Origin: Agromyces luteolus
GTDB taxonomy: Bacteria; Actinomycetota; Actinomycetes; Actinomycetales; Microbacteriaceae
Reading direction: 5' to 3'
NCBI RefSeq assembly: GCF_009729855.1
Contig: NZ_WODA01000023.1
Coordinates: 62,001 to 126,000, forward strand
DNA: 64,000 bases
The position numbers and the translations under genes are program-made. The notes beneath the pieces were generated by a model. That model had not been told where the DNA came from, made no database searches, and saw nothing but the letters and a program-made list of their open reading frames with translations. Shown in pieces: positions 32,501-41,051 of this stretch; position 1 is the first letter of the stretch, and each line of letters opens with the position of its first letter.

Positions 32501-33786
32501 GCACGCAGAAGACCCCGTCGACGACCGGTCCGGCACCGGACACGAGTGTCCACGACGTCGAACTCATCGGCAGCGGCCAGGAGGGCACGATCGGGGATCA
32601 GGCACGGGCCTACTTCCAGCGCCTGCAGCACGGCGACATGGGCGCCCTGCCCGCGGTGGCCGGGCTGGTCGTGCTCACGATCCTGTTCAGCTTCCTCAGC
32701 CCGTTCTTCCTCACCGAACGCAACTTCGCCAACCTGCTCACCCAGGCCGCGACGCTCGTCATGCTCGGCATGGCGCTCGTGTTCGTGCTCCTGCTGGGCG
32801 AGATCGACCTGTCGGCGGGCGTGACCAGCGGTATGACGATGGCCCTGTTCATCGTGCTCGTCAACGTGCACGCGGTGCCCTGGGTCCTGGCACTCGTCAT
32901 CGCGTTCGCCGCCGGCATCCTCACCGGTACGTTCATCGGCTTCTTCGTGGCGAGGGTGGGGATCCCGTCATTCGTCGTGACACTGGGCCTGTTCCTCGGG
33001 TACCAGGGCCTGACCCTGCTGATCATCGGGTCGGGCGGTCTCTATCGGGTGCAGATCCCCGAGATCCGCGACATCCAGAACTCGAACATGCCCGTGTGGG
33101 CCGGCTGGGCGATGCTCGGCGTCATCCTGCTGATCTCGGCGGGCATGTCGTTCTGGGACCGCGCCCGCCGCACCCGCGCCGGTGTGCCCAACCGCACCAT
33201 CACGCTCGTCTGGATCAAGCTCGGCGTGATCGCGGTGATCGGCGGCGCCGCCGTCGCGGTGCTGAGCCGCAATCGCGGGCAGTCGGTCGGCGTGGTCGAG
33301 GGCGTGCCCATCGTCGTGCCCATCGTGCTCGTGATCCTCTGGATCGGCACGTTCGTGCTCGACCGCACCCGGTTCGGGCGATACCTCTACGCCATCGGCG
33401 GCAACGCCGAGGCGGCCCGCCGCTCGGGCGTCAAGGTCATGCTGATCAGGTGGACGGCGTTCATCGTCTGCTCGACGCTCGCCGTCGTCTCCGGGCTGTT
33501 CTCCATCAGCAAGGTCGGTTCGGTCGATGCCGCGGCCGGTCGCGAGATCGTGCTCTCCGGTGTCGCCGCGGCCGTGGTGGGCGGCGTGAGCCTCTTCGGC
33601 GGTCGCGGACGCCTGCTTCACGCCGCGATCGGCGCCCTGGTGATCGCGGTCATCACGAACGGACTCGGGCTGCTGAACCTCGGAGCCGGCGTCAACCTCA
33701 TGGTCACCGGCGGCGTCCTCATCCTCGCCGCCACCGTCGACGCCGTGTCGCGGGTCCGCTCCGGCGGGAGCCTCATGAGGACCTGA
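32497..33786 (+). CDS. Sugar ABC transporter permease (XylH/RbsC type)
   Basis: This 429-residue membrane protein has a soluble N-terminal tail of about 50 residues and then about 10 hydrophobic segments. The conserved features of the CUT2 permeases are present: LLGEIDLSAGVTSGMTMAL in the first third, the VARVGIPSFVVTLG helix start, and the YAIGGNAEAARRSGV loop that contacts the ATPase. The start is GTG at 32497, coupled to the ATPase stop. With the two preceding genes it forms a complete pentose/monosaccharide importer. Confidence 0.93.
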   Translation: MSTQKTPSTTGPAPDTSVHDVELIGSGQEGTIGDQARAYFQRLQHGDMGALPAVAGLVVLTILFSFLSPFFLTERNFANLLTQAATLVMLGMALVFVLLLGEIDLSAGVTSGMTMALFIVLVNVHAVPWVLALVIAFAAGILTGTFIGFFVARVGIPSFVVTLGLFLGYQGLTLLIIGSGGLYRVQIPEIRDIQNSNMPVWAGWAMLGVILLISAGMSFWDRARRTRAGVPNRTITLVWIKLGVIAVIGGAAVAVLSRNRGQSVGVVEGVPIVVPIVLVILWIGTFVLDRTRFGRYLYAIGGNAEAARRSGVKVMLIRWTAFIVCSTLAVVSGLFSISKVGSVDAAAGREIVLSGVAAAVVGGVSLFGGRGRLLHAAIGALVIAVITNGLGLLNLGAGVNLMVTGGVLILAATVDAVSRVRSGGSLMRT

Positions 33787-33851
33787 GGACGGGCTCCGGC
33801 GGTCCTCACGTCCTCAGCTCCGGCCGAGCCGAGCCTCGGTAGGCTGGATCG

Positions 33852-35282
33852 GTGTCGTTCGAACCCCGCTCCATCCCGGTCGATCCCGATGCCAAGGGCG
33901 CACTCGCGTCGAAAGGGCTCGACTACCGCCTGATCGACCCGAGCGACACCGGGGCGCTCGACGGCTGGATCGACGCCGACCACCGCGGGTTCCACCACGC
34001 CCGTCCGCGCGAGGTCACGCGCGAGTACGAGCGTCGCGTCATGGGCGAGCGACGGCTGCACGGGGTCTTCGACCCCGGCGTGCCCGACCCGAACGTGCCG
34101 GTCGCCACGGTCTCGAGCTGGCCGACCGGACTCAGCGTGCCCGGGGGTCGGAGCGTCGACGGCTGGGCGGTCAGCTCGGTCACGGTCTCGCCCACCCATC
34201 GTCGTCGCGGGATCGCCCGCGCGATGATGGAGGCCGAGCTCCGCTCGGCCAAGCAGGCCGGGGCCGCGGTGGCGATGCTGACGGTCACCGAGGCGACGAT
34301 CTACGGCCGCTACGGGTACGCGCCCGCGGCGCGTGCGGCCACGATCGAGATCGATCGGCGGCGGGCGAGGTGGATCGGGCCGAGCTCGCCCGGTCGCGTG
34401 CACTTCGTCGAGCCGGCGGCGCTCCGCGATGCGGCCGCGGCGATCTCCCGCCGCGCCGTGGCCCGCACGCCCGGCGAGATCGACCGCTGGTCCGGCATCC
34501 TCGACCGGATGCTCGGTCTCGTCGATCCCGACTCCGACGCGTCGCGCGCGCTGCGCGCCATCCGCTACGACGACGAGCACGGCCAGCCCCAGGGCTTCGC
34601 GGCCTTCCGCGTGACCCGCGAGCCGAACGAGCCCGGCTGGGCCGAGTTCGACGTGCTCGCGGCGGCGACCGACGACGCCGAGCGAGCGCTCTGGCGGGTG
34701 CTCGTCGAGCAGGACTTCGTCTCCGGCGTCCGAGGCCGCCTGCGTTCGGTCGACGAGCCCATCGAATGGCTGCTCGAGGACCCGAGGGCGGTCCGCGTGA
34801 CCGAGGCGTCCGACCACCTGTGGGTGCGCATCGTCGATGCGGCCGCGGCGCTCGGCGCCCGACGCTACGGCGCCGCGGGCGAGCTGGCGCTGGACATCGA
34901 GGATCCGCTCGGGTACGCCGCCGGCCGCTACACCCTGCTCGCCTCGGCCGACGGCCGCGCGGTCGTGCACGTCCCCCGCGCCGACGGGTCGACGGACGGC
35001 GCGGGCGCCGGCTCCTCGGGAACGACGGCCGCGCCGAAGCGCGAACGCTCCCGCGCGCGCGCGAGCGCCGAGGGCTCGGGCTCCCGTTCCGCCGCCCGCG
35101 CCGCGGAGCCGCGATCGCTGAAGCTCGACGTGCGCGACCTCGCCTCGATCTACCTCGGCGGCGTGCGCCCGTCGGTCCTCGCGCGGGCCGGTCGGATCAC
35201 CGCGTCGTCGAACGGCGCCCTCGAACTCGCGGACCGGATGTTCGCGTCGACGCGCGCGCCGCACCTCAGCATCTGGTTCTGA
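33852..35282 (+). CDS. Eis-like GNAT family N-acetyltransferase
   Basis: This 476-residue protein has the three-part layout of Eis. The N-terminal GNAT domain has the acetyl-CoA loop (VTVSPTHRRRGIARAMM). A second degenerate GNAT-like domain covers about 190-320, and a C-terminal sterol-carrier-like domain follows whose last residues place the catalytic carboxylate (ends SIWF). Ser/Ala/Arg-rich low-complexity sequence (about 375-415) interrupts the C-terminal domain. Eis enzymes acetylate amines of aminoglycosides or peptides; the native substrate here is unknown. The GTG start has TAGGCT six bases upstream and no ribosome site, suggesting a leaderless mRNA. Confidence 0.9.
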   Translation: MSFEPRSIPVDPDAKGALASKGLDYRLIDPSDTGALDGWIDADHRGFHHARPREVTREYERRVMGERRLHGVFDPGVPDPNVPVATVSSWPTGLSVPGGRSVDGWAVSSVTVSPTHRRRGIARAMMEAELRSAKQAGAAVAMLTVTEATIYGRYGYAPAARAATIEIDRRRARWIGPSSPGRVHFVEPAALRDAAAAISRRAVARTPGEIDRWSGILDRMLGLVDPDSDASRALRAIRYDDEHGQPQGFAAFRVTREPNEPGWAEFDVLAAATDDAERALWRVLVEQDFVSGVRGRLRSVDEPIEWLLEDPRAVRVTEASDHLWVRIVDAAAALGARRYGAAGELALDIEDPLGYAAGRYTLLASADGRAVVHVPRADGSTDGAGAGSSGTTAAPKRERSRARASAEGSGSRSAARAAEPRSLKLDVRDLASIYLGGVRPSVLARAGRITASSNGALELADRMFASTRAPHLSIWF

Positions 35283-35289
35283 CGAGTCG

Positions 35290-36423
35290 TCAGGCGGCGT
35301 CCTGCCGCGGGAAGATCACCTTCTCCACGATGATGATGAGCGACGCGGCGACCGGGATGGCGACGAGCGCGCCGAGCACGCCGCCGAGCGTTCCGCCGGC
35401 GACCGCGGCGATCACGACGAGCGCACCCGGCACCGCGACCGCGCGGCTCATGATGCGCGGGCTCAGCACGTACGCCTCGAGCTGCATGTAGACGAGGTAG
35501 TAGATCGCCGCGGCGAGGCCCGTCGCGGGCGAGGCCGCGAGGCAGATCAGCGAGATGATCACGGCGCCCGTGAGCGTTCCGATGAGCGGCACCAGCGAGC
35601 CGAGGAAGGCGATGAACGCGAGCAGGATGGGCGCGGGCGCGCCGATGATCGTCAGGAAGACGAGGCTCAGCACGCCGTTGACCGAGGCGAGGCTGATCTG
35701 GCCGATGACGTACCGGCCGACCGATCCGGTGATCTCCTGCGAGACGTCGACGAAGCCGTTGCGCGACGAGGCGGGGACGAACCGGGCCGAGTAGCGCTTC
35801 ATCGCGTCGAGTGACGCGAGGAAGTACAGCGTCAGGATCAGCACGATCGTCGCGCCCGTGAACCCCCCGGCGATGCCGGCGCCGACCGCGAGGATGCCGC
35901 CCGTGAGCGCCCCGATGTTCGAGGGATCGGCGAGCCAGTCGCCGATCGCGGAGATCGAGTCGGCGAGCCAGGTGCTGCTGCCCGTGATGGAGCCGATCCA
36001 GGCCACGAGGTCGCTGTTCTGGAAGTCCTGGACGATCTGCTCCCAGTTCGTGACGACCTCGGTGATCTGCGTCACGACGATCGGCACGATGGTCGCGATC
36101 AGTCCGATGAAGAGGCCGATGACGGCGGCGAACACGATGAGGATCGCGACCCAGCGCGGCATCCCCCGTCGCTGGAGCCAGCTCACGATCGGGTCGAGGC
36201 CGAGCGCCAGGAACAGCGCGAGGGCGATGTAGAGGATGACCGTGCTGAGCTGGCCGACGATGCCGCCGAGGAACAGCGCGAGCAGCACGCCGATCGCGCC
36301 GACGAAGCCGATCCGGAACGCGCGGACGCGCACCTCGGGGGCGTTCGGGTCCCGATCGGCGGTCACCTCGGCCTGCACGGTCGGCTCGGGCTTCCGGATG
36401 GCGCCGGCCACTCGTCTCCACAT
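35290..36423 (-). CDS. AI-2E family transporter (membrane protein)
   Basis: This 377-residue membrane protein has seven to eight hydrophobic segments. The stretch from LGLDPIVSWLQRRGMPRW to the C-terminal PVAASLIIIVEKV is typical of the AI-2E/YdiK/PerM family. Members are described as quorum-signal exporters or as Na+/H+ antiporters, and most are uncharacterised. A TAGCGT hexamer sits seven bases before the ATG and no ribosome site is present, suggesting a leaderless mRNA. It is convergent with the Eis-like gene, with stops 7 bases apart. Confidence 0.92.
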   Translation of the reverse strand: MWRRVAGAIRKPEPTVQAEVTADRDPNAPEVRVRAFRIGFVGAIGVLLALFLGGIVGQLSTVILYIALALFLALGLDPIVSWLQRRGMPRWVAILIVFAAVIGLFIGLIATIVPIVVTQITEVVTNWEQIVQDFQNSDLVAWIGSITGSSTWLADSISAIGDWLADPSNIGALTGGILAVGAGIAGGFTGATIVLILTLYFLASLDAMKRYSARFVPASSRNGFVDVSQEITGSVGRYVIGQISLASVNGVLSLVFLTIIGAPAPILLAFIAFLGSLVPLIGTLTGAVIISLICLAASPATGLAAAIYYLVYMQLEAYVLSPRIMSRAVAVPGALVVIAAVAGGTLGGVLGALVAIPVAASLIIIVEKVIFPRQDAA

Positions 36424-36531
36424 GGCTGCGACGCTACGCCCGCGACCCGCGCGGGGCGGATCGGCGCGCCGCGAGGACCGGCGCCGCGGCCCGCGACCTC
36501 GCGGTGCCGGGCGGAGGCGCCTCGACGGCCG

Positions 36532-37785
36532 TCACCCGATGAGCCCTGTGCTCGCCGCGATGCCCACGACGATCGCGATGCCGATGCCCAGGACGCCGAG
36601 CACGATCCCCGCGATGCCCGCATGCCGTCTCCGCCGGTCGGCCCCGGCGACGGCGTCACCGGTCGCGCGCGCCCAGACGGGGATGCGCCCCTTGCGCACC
36701 TGCTTCTCGAGGATCATCAGGCGGATGATGTCGCGCATGGTGCTCGCGACGTCGTGGGCGTTCGGGCGGACGGCCGGATCGTCCGCGGTCATGGCACCGA
36801 GGATCGATCGCCACTCGGCGCCGAGGTCCTCGGGGATGGCCGGTGGCCGGTGCAGCCGCGCGAGTGCGGCCTCGATCGGCGTGCCCGTGTACTCGCGTTC
36901 GCCCCGCAGCGCCTCGAGGAGCACGAGGCCGAGCGAGTAGATGTCGGTCGCCGCGGTGACGTCCTCACCCCGCGCCTGCTCGGGCGAGATGTACGCGGCG
37001 GTGCCCATGATCGTCCCGTGACCGGTGAGCCTAGTGCCGTCGACGAACTGCGCGACGCCGAAGTCGGCGAGGCGGGTCATCAGCGTGTACCCGAAGGTCG
37101 GCACCTCGCTGACGAGGATGTTCTCGGGCTTGACGTCGCGATGGATCACCCCGCGACCGTGCACGTAGCTGAGGACGTCGGCGACCTGCGCGCCGATGTC
37201 GGCGACCTGGCGGGGCTTCAGCGGGCCCTCCGCGATGCGGTGCGCGAGCGAGAGCCCGTCGATGAGCTCCATCACCAGGTAGCGACGCTCGATGCCGGCG
37301 TGGACGAGGCGGCCGGCGTCGTGGACGGGGACGAGTCCGACGTGGGTCAGGCCGCTCAGCAGGTTGATCTCCCGCTCGCGGCGCTGCTGGTCGGCGACCG
37401 TCTCCTCGCCGTCGCGGAAGAGCTTGACGGCGACGTGGCGACCGAGCTCGTTGTCGCGGGCGCGGTAGACGTCGGCCATGCCACCGGACCCGATGTGCTC
37501 GAGGAACTCGTAGCGGGGCGCGGGTTCCGCCGACGTCGCGGCCGCCGGCTCGGCAGCGGCGTCGTAGCCGGGCGCCGGGACCGGTCGGGGGGTCACCGCC
37601 GGCACCACGGGCATCGCGCTCGGGTCGGTGCGGACGGCCGGATCGGAGTACGGCACCTGCCCGGAGTCGGTCCGGTTCGGATCGGCGCGACGCGTCGGGT
37701 CGGTGCGGACGCCGACGCCGGGCATGCCCGCCGGCACGGAGCCCGGCGGTCCGAAGGGACCGTCGTTGGGGGTCGACCCGTGCAT
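36532..37785 (-). CDS. Serine/threonine protein kinase with C-terminal membrane anchor
   Basis: This 417-residue Hanks-type kinase (PknA/B-like) has a Pro/Ala-rich N-terminal region of about 90 residues. The kinase domain at about 91-355 has the glycine loop IGSGGMADVYRAR, Lys121 in VAVKLF, HRDVKPEN with Asp217, DFG at 241 and a TAAYISPEQ P+1 loop. One membrane helix (about 391-415) ends just before the C-terminus, so there is no extracellular sensor such as PASTA repeats. The kinase is thus membrane-attached and faces the cytoplasm. Its N-terminal extension may carry phosphorylation sites. Substrates unknown. Confidence 0.94.
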   Translation of the reverse strand: MHGSTPNDGPFGPPGSVPAGMPGVGVRTDPTRRADPNRTDSGQVPYSDPAVRTDPSAMPVVPAVTPRPVPAPGYDAAAEPAAATSAEPAPRYEFLEHIGSGGMADVYRARDNELGRHVAVKLFRDGEETVADQQRREREINLLSGLTHVGLVPVHDAGRLVHAGIERRYLVMELIDGLSLAHRIAEGPLKPRQVADIGAQVADVLSYVHGRGVIHRDVKPENILVSEVPTFGYTLMTRLADFGVAQFVDGTRLTGHGTIMGTAAYISPEQARGEDVTAATDIYSLGLVLLEALRGEREYTGTPIEAALARLHRPPAIPEDLGAEWRSILGAMTADDPAVRPNAHDVASTMRDIIRLMILEKQVRKGRIPVWARATGDAVAGADRRRRHAGIAGIVLGVLGIGIAIVVGIAASTGLIG

Positions 37786-37839
37786 CCGCGGCCTCTTCTC
37801 TTCGGCCGTCGAGGCCGATCCATGCGCTGTGGCGATTTC

Positions 37840-37858
37840 GCTAGTTTATCTAACTAGC
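37840..37858. promoter_or_regulatory. MarR-like palindrome upstream of the kinase gene
   Basis: GCTAGTT-TATCT-AACTAGC is a perfect 7-bp inverted repeat. Its CTAG half-sites are echoed at 38547-38559 before the MarR gene. It may be an operator for that MarR protein. No binding data can be inferred from sequence alone. Confidence 0.5.
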
Positions 37859-37860
37859 AT

Positions 37861-37886
37861 CTTCTCGGACAACTCCTTCCGAGAAG
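37861..37886 (-). terminator. Hairpin between MarR and kinase genes
   Basis: The 9-bp perfect arms CTTCTCGGA and TCCGAGAAG enclose an 8-base loop, immediately beside the CTAG palindrome. It may terminate the MarR transcript or form part of the kinase leader. The role is uncertain. Confidence 0.45.
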
Positions 37887-37962
37887 TATCAGCGACCGTA
37901 CTCCGCGCAACAATTTCCGCCGGCAGGCTTGACAGGCCGCGGATTCTCCGAGTGGGCGCGCG

Positions 37963-38520
37963 TCAGGAGCCCGTGGCGGACCGGGAGGCGTCGATCGCCG
38001 TCACCGTGGCCGCCGGCGCCTCGTCGCCGGCCGCGTCGCGCACCGAGTCCACCGCATCGCGCATCGCCTCGAGGAATTCGAGGACGACCATCGCCTGCTC
38101 CCCGTCGAGGCCCTCGGCGACGTCGATCATGCGGCGGTGCATCTCGCCGAGCGTCGCCCGGACCTCGTCGTCGCTCGCGATCGTGGGCGCGATGACGAGC
38201 GCTCGCCGATCGGTCGGGTGGGGCCGACGCTCGACGTGCCCGCTGCGCACCAGCCGGTCGATGAGCACGGTCGTCGACGCGGACGAGATCCCGAGGTGCG
38301 CGGCCAGGTCCTTCGGGCTCACCGACCGGCCCTCGCCCTCGCGCTTCAGCAGGTACCGGATGGCGAGCAGGTCGGTCTCGCCCATGCGCATCGCCGATCT
38401 GGTTCGTCGACGCATCGCCGCCTCGGCCGCGCGATAGTCGCGCAGCGCGTTCAGGACCGCGACCCCCCTGCGGGTGCGATCGGCGGAATACCAGTACCCC
38501 GAGGATCGCTCGTCAGACAT
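37963..38520 (-). CDS. MarR family transcriptional regulator
   Basis: This 185-residue winged-helix dimer has a core at about residues 45-130 (LLAIRYLLK, then VSPKDLAAHLGISSASTTVL, then the wing RRPHPTDRRALVI). An N-terminal extension of about 30 residues and an alanine-rich C-terminal tail flank it. A TAGTAT hexamer seven bases before the ATG without a ribosome site suggests a leaderless mRNA, and a CTAGA-CGC-TCTAG palindrome just upstream is a likely autoregulatory site. The kinase gene lies downstream on the same strand with a second CTAG palindrome in between. Confidence 0.9.
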   Translation of the reverse strand: MSDERSSGYWYSADRTRRGVAVLNALRDYRAAEAAMRRRTRSAMRMGETDLLAIRYLLKREGEGRSVSPKDLAAHLGISSASTTVLIDRLVRSGHVERRPHPTDRRALVIAPTIASDDEVRATLGEMHRRMIDVAEGLDGEQAMVVLEFLEAMRDAVDSVRDAAGDEAPAATVTAIDASRSATGS

Positions 38521-38546
38521 CCACCTGATACTACAGGAACTCGTTA

Positions 38547-38559
38547 CTAGACGCTCTAG
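38547..38559. promoter_or_regulatory. CTAG palindrome upstream of the MarR gene
   Basis: The perfect inverted repeat CTAGA-CGC-TCTAG lies about 27 bases before the MarR start and overlaps the expected promoter spacer. The half-site is shared with the palindrome at 37840-37858. Confidence 0.5.
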
Positions 38560-38598
38560 CGAATCCCGCCCGGCGCGGCGAACGTGATCACCCCTCCG

Positions 38599-39312
38599 TC
38601 AGAAGGAGTGCAGGTACACCCACGGCAGCCGATCCATCATCAGCCGGTGCCGAGGACCGTCGGCGTCCGGCCCGTCATCGGGAACCGCCCGGTGCGCGCG
38701 GTCGTCGGTGTGGAAGTGCTCGTCCTCCTGCCAGTAGAGCGTCGTCCGGTCGTCGTCGAACCGCCCGACGTACGCGCGCAGCTCGTGCGCCTCGAGCGCC
38801 GCGAGCGCCGCGTCGACGTCGGCCGCGTTCCGGAGCTCGTGGAGGGTCACCCAGGTCGGCGGGAAGAGGGTCATCGCGCCGTCGGCGTGGTGCTCGAGCG
38901 CCTCGGTCGGCGTCAGCCACTCGACCTGGACGAGCTCGTCCGTCGCGGGACGGACCTCGGCGACGGGCGCGCGGGCCGCGAAGAAGCGCGTCCGCATCCG
39001 CTTCGGCACGCCCTTCGGCGGGTTCCAGAGCGCGAACTCGACGAGGTCGTCGACAGCGATCTCCAGCCCGACCTCCTCGAAGGTCTCGCGCACGGCGGCC
39101 CGGCGCGCCGCCGGTGCGGAGTCGATCGGATCGCCAGCGGCATCCGCCTCGTCGACGGCGCCGCCGGGGAAGACCCACGCGCCGGCGAACGAGCCGCGGT
39201 GCGGCCGCTCGCCGAGGAGGACCTCGACGCCACGTGCGCCCTCGCGCAGGATCACCACGGTCGCCGCCGACCCGACGGTCGGCTGGCCATCGGAATCCAC
39301 CTCGACGTGCAT
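38599..39312 (-). CDS. NUDIX hydrolase (NUDT19-like)
   Basis: This 237-residue pyrophosphohydrolase has the NUDIX box in an extended form: the GG of WVFPGGAVDEAD is followed by an insertion before the catalytic REtFEEvGL helix. Such an insertion and the WNPPKGVPKR segment are features of the NUDT19/NUDT7-like group, which cut CoA or related diphosphates; the substrate here is not proven. TATCCT lies seven bases before the ATG, so the mRNA is probably leaderless. It diverges from the metallo-beta-lactamase gene, with only 36 bases between. Confidence 0.9.
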   Translation of the reverse strand: MHVEVDSDGQPTVGSAATVVILREGARGVEVLLGERPHRGSFAGAWVFPGGAVDEADAAGDPIDSAPAARRAAVRETFEEVGLEIAVDDLVEFALWNPPKGVPKRMRTRFFAARAPVAEVRPATDELVQVEWLTPTEALEHHADGAMTLFPPTWVTLHELRNAADVDAALAALEAHELRAYVGRFDDDRTTLYWQEDEHFHTDDRAHRAVPDDGPDADGPRHRLMMDRLPWVYLHSF

Positions 39313-39348
39313 GCCGAACAGGATACGCCGGTGGCTACACTTCGGAAC

Positions 39349-40161
39349 ATGGCCGAGACCGCCGACGCTCCCCCGCTCCCCGACGGCGTGACCCTCGTCC
39401 GCGCACCCAATCCGGGACCGATGACGCTCGACGGGACGAACTCGTGGGTCCTCCGCGGCGAGGGCGCGACCGGCTCGGCCGTCGTCGATCCGGGGCCGAC
39501 GGATGCCGCGCACCTCGCGCGCCTCGCCGAGGGCGGCGTCGAGCTGGTGCTCGTCACCCACCGCCATCCCGACCACACCGACGCGGTCGACGCGTTCGCC
39601 GAGCTCACGGGTGCGCCCGTGCGCGCGATCGACGTCGCGTGGTGCCGCGGGGCCGATCCGCTCGCCGACGGCGAGGTCATCGCGGCGGGCGGGTTCCGCC
39701 TGGAGGTGCTGGCGACGCCGGGCCACACGTCGGACTCGATGTGCGTCGTCATCCGGGGCGCCGAGGCGACCGACGACGCGCCCCTCGGCGTCCTCACGGG
39801 CGACACCGTGCTCGGCCGGGGCACCACGATCATCGCCCACCCCGACGGCGCGCTCGGCCCCTACCTCGAGTCGCTCGATCGGCTGCTCACGATCGGCATC
39901 ACCGCCGCCGACGCCTCGGGCGCCGTGGCGGTGCTCCCCGGGCACGGCCCGGTGCTCCCGGACCTCGCCGCGATCTGCGACGCCTACCTCGCGCATCGCG
40001 CCGAACGGCTCGACCAGGTGCGCGCGGCACTCGCCCACCTGGGCGACGCCGCGACGCCCGAGGCCGTGACCGACGTCGTGTACGCCGACGTCGACCCCGC
40101 CGTGCGGGGCGCGGCCGAGGCATCCGTCAGGGCGCAGCTCGACCACCTGCGCGGCGCCTGA
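39349..40161 (+). CDS. Metallo-beta-lactamase fold hydrolase (LACTB2-like)
   Basis: This 270-residue hydrolase has the zinc motif HxHxDH in THRHPDH (His71, His73, Asp75, His76), further metal ligands in ATPGHTSDSM and LTGDTVLG, and a C-terminal winged helix-like region. The order and the opening PNPGPMTLDGTNSW resemble the LACTB2/RNase-Z-like group, which may act on RNA or thioesters. TACACT lies seven bases before the ATG with no ribosome site, indicating a leaderless mRNA. The divergent NUDIX gene shares its promoter region. Confidence 0.92.
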   Translation: MAETADAPPLPDGVTLVRAPNPGPMTLDGTNSWVLRGEGATGSAVVDPGPTDAAHLARLAEGGVELVLVTHRHPDHTDAVDAFAELTGAPVRAIDVAWCRGADPLADGEVIAAGGFRLEVLATPGHTSDSMCVVIRGAEATDDAPLGVLTGDTVLGRGTTIIAHPDGALGPYLESLDRLLTIGITAADASGAVAVLPGHGPVLPDLAAICDAYLAHRAERLDQVRAALAHLGDAATPEAVTDVVYADVDPAVRGAAEASVRAQLDHLRGA

Positions 40162-40189
40162 GGCGTACGCGCAGGCCTGCCGAAACGGC

Positions 40190-40996
40190 TCAGTCGCGCG
40201 ACGCCGGCTCGAGCGCCGTGCCGGTGTCGTCGACGTACTGCTGGTGCAGGTGCACGGGTTCGACGGGCTTCTCGCCCGCGCGCTTGCGCTTGCGCGCCGC
40301 GGCGGCGAGGTTCAGCGCCTCGACGAAGATCGCGAACGCCATCGGCACGTAGATGAGCGCCTTGTCGATCTTGACGCCGAAGCCGTCGGCGACGAGGAAC
40401 ACGCCGATCAGCAGGAGGAACGACAGCGCGAGCATCTTCACGGTCGGGTGCCGGTTGACGAACGCGAAGATGTAGCGCGCGGCGAACAGCATGATGCCGA
40501 ACGAGAGCACCACGACCGTGATGATCACGATCATGTTCTCGGTCATGCCGACCGCCGTGATCACGGAGTCGAGCGAGAACACGATGTCGAGCGCGAGGAT
40601 CTGGGCGATCACGGCGCCGAACGTCGCGGTGCCCGCACCGGTCGTGTGCTCCTCGTCGCCCTCGAGCTTGTGGTGGATCTCGGAGACGGCCTTGTAGACG
40701 AGGAAGATGCCGCCCGCGATGAGGATCAGGTCACGCCCGGAGAAGCCCATCCCCCAGATCTCGAACAGGTCCTCCTTCAGCGTGATGATCCAGCCGGCCG
40801 CGAAGACGAGGCCGACGCGCATGAGCATCGCCAGCGTGAGGCCGAGGTTGCGGGCCCTCGCCTGCTGCTCGACGGGCAGCTTCGCGGCGAGGATCGAGAT
40901 GAAGATCACGTTGTCGACGCCGAGCACGACCTCGAGCACGAACAGGGTGAGGAACACGGCCAGCAGGTCGGGCGTGAACTCGAGGGAGAAGTCCAT
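40190..40996 (-). CDS. TerC family integral membrane protein
   Basis: This 268-residue protein has seven membrane helices and acidic residues within the membrane (LEVVLGVDNVIFI and LDIVFSLDSVITAVG), the hallmark of TerC/Alx proteins, which export Mn2+ or support metal loading of secreted proteins. The C-terminal tail is polar. A second in-frame ATG three codons upstream (41005) sits too close to the GGGGAG site, so 40996 is preferred. Regulation by a manganese riboswitch, as in E. coli alx, is not apparent. Confidence 0.92.
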   Translation of the reverse strand: MDFSLEFTPDLLAVFLTLFVLEVVLGVDNVIFISILAAKLPVEQQARARNLGLTLAMLMRVGLVFAAGWIITLKEDLFEIWGMGFSGRDLILIAGGIFLVYKAVSEIHHKLEGDEEHTTGAGTATFGAVIAQILALDIVFSLDSVITAVGMTENMIVIITVVVLSFGIMLFAARYIFAFVNRHPTVKMLALSFLLLIGVFLVADGFGVKIDKALIYVPMAFAIFVEALNLAAAARKRKRAGEKPVEPVHLHQQYVDDTGTALEPASRD

Positions 40997-41051
40997 GCCG
41001 CCCATTCTCCCCGACGCGCGGCTGTGTCCATGCCGTGAGGCGCATGACGAT

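Noticed and set aside
35278-35295. CTGACGA-G-TCGTCAG inverted repeat between convergent genes as a terminator
   Set aside because: The one-base centre leaves no workable loop, and the arms are made of two stop regions; it is probably chance.
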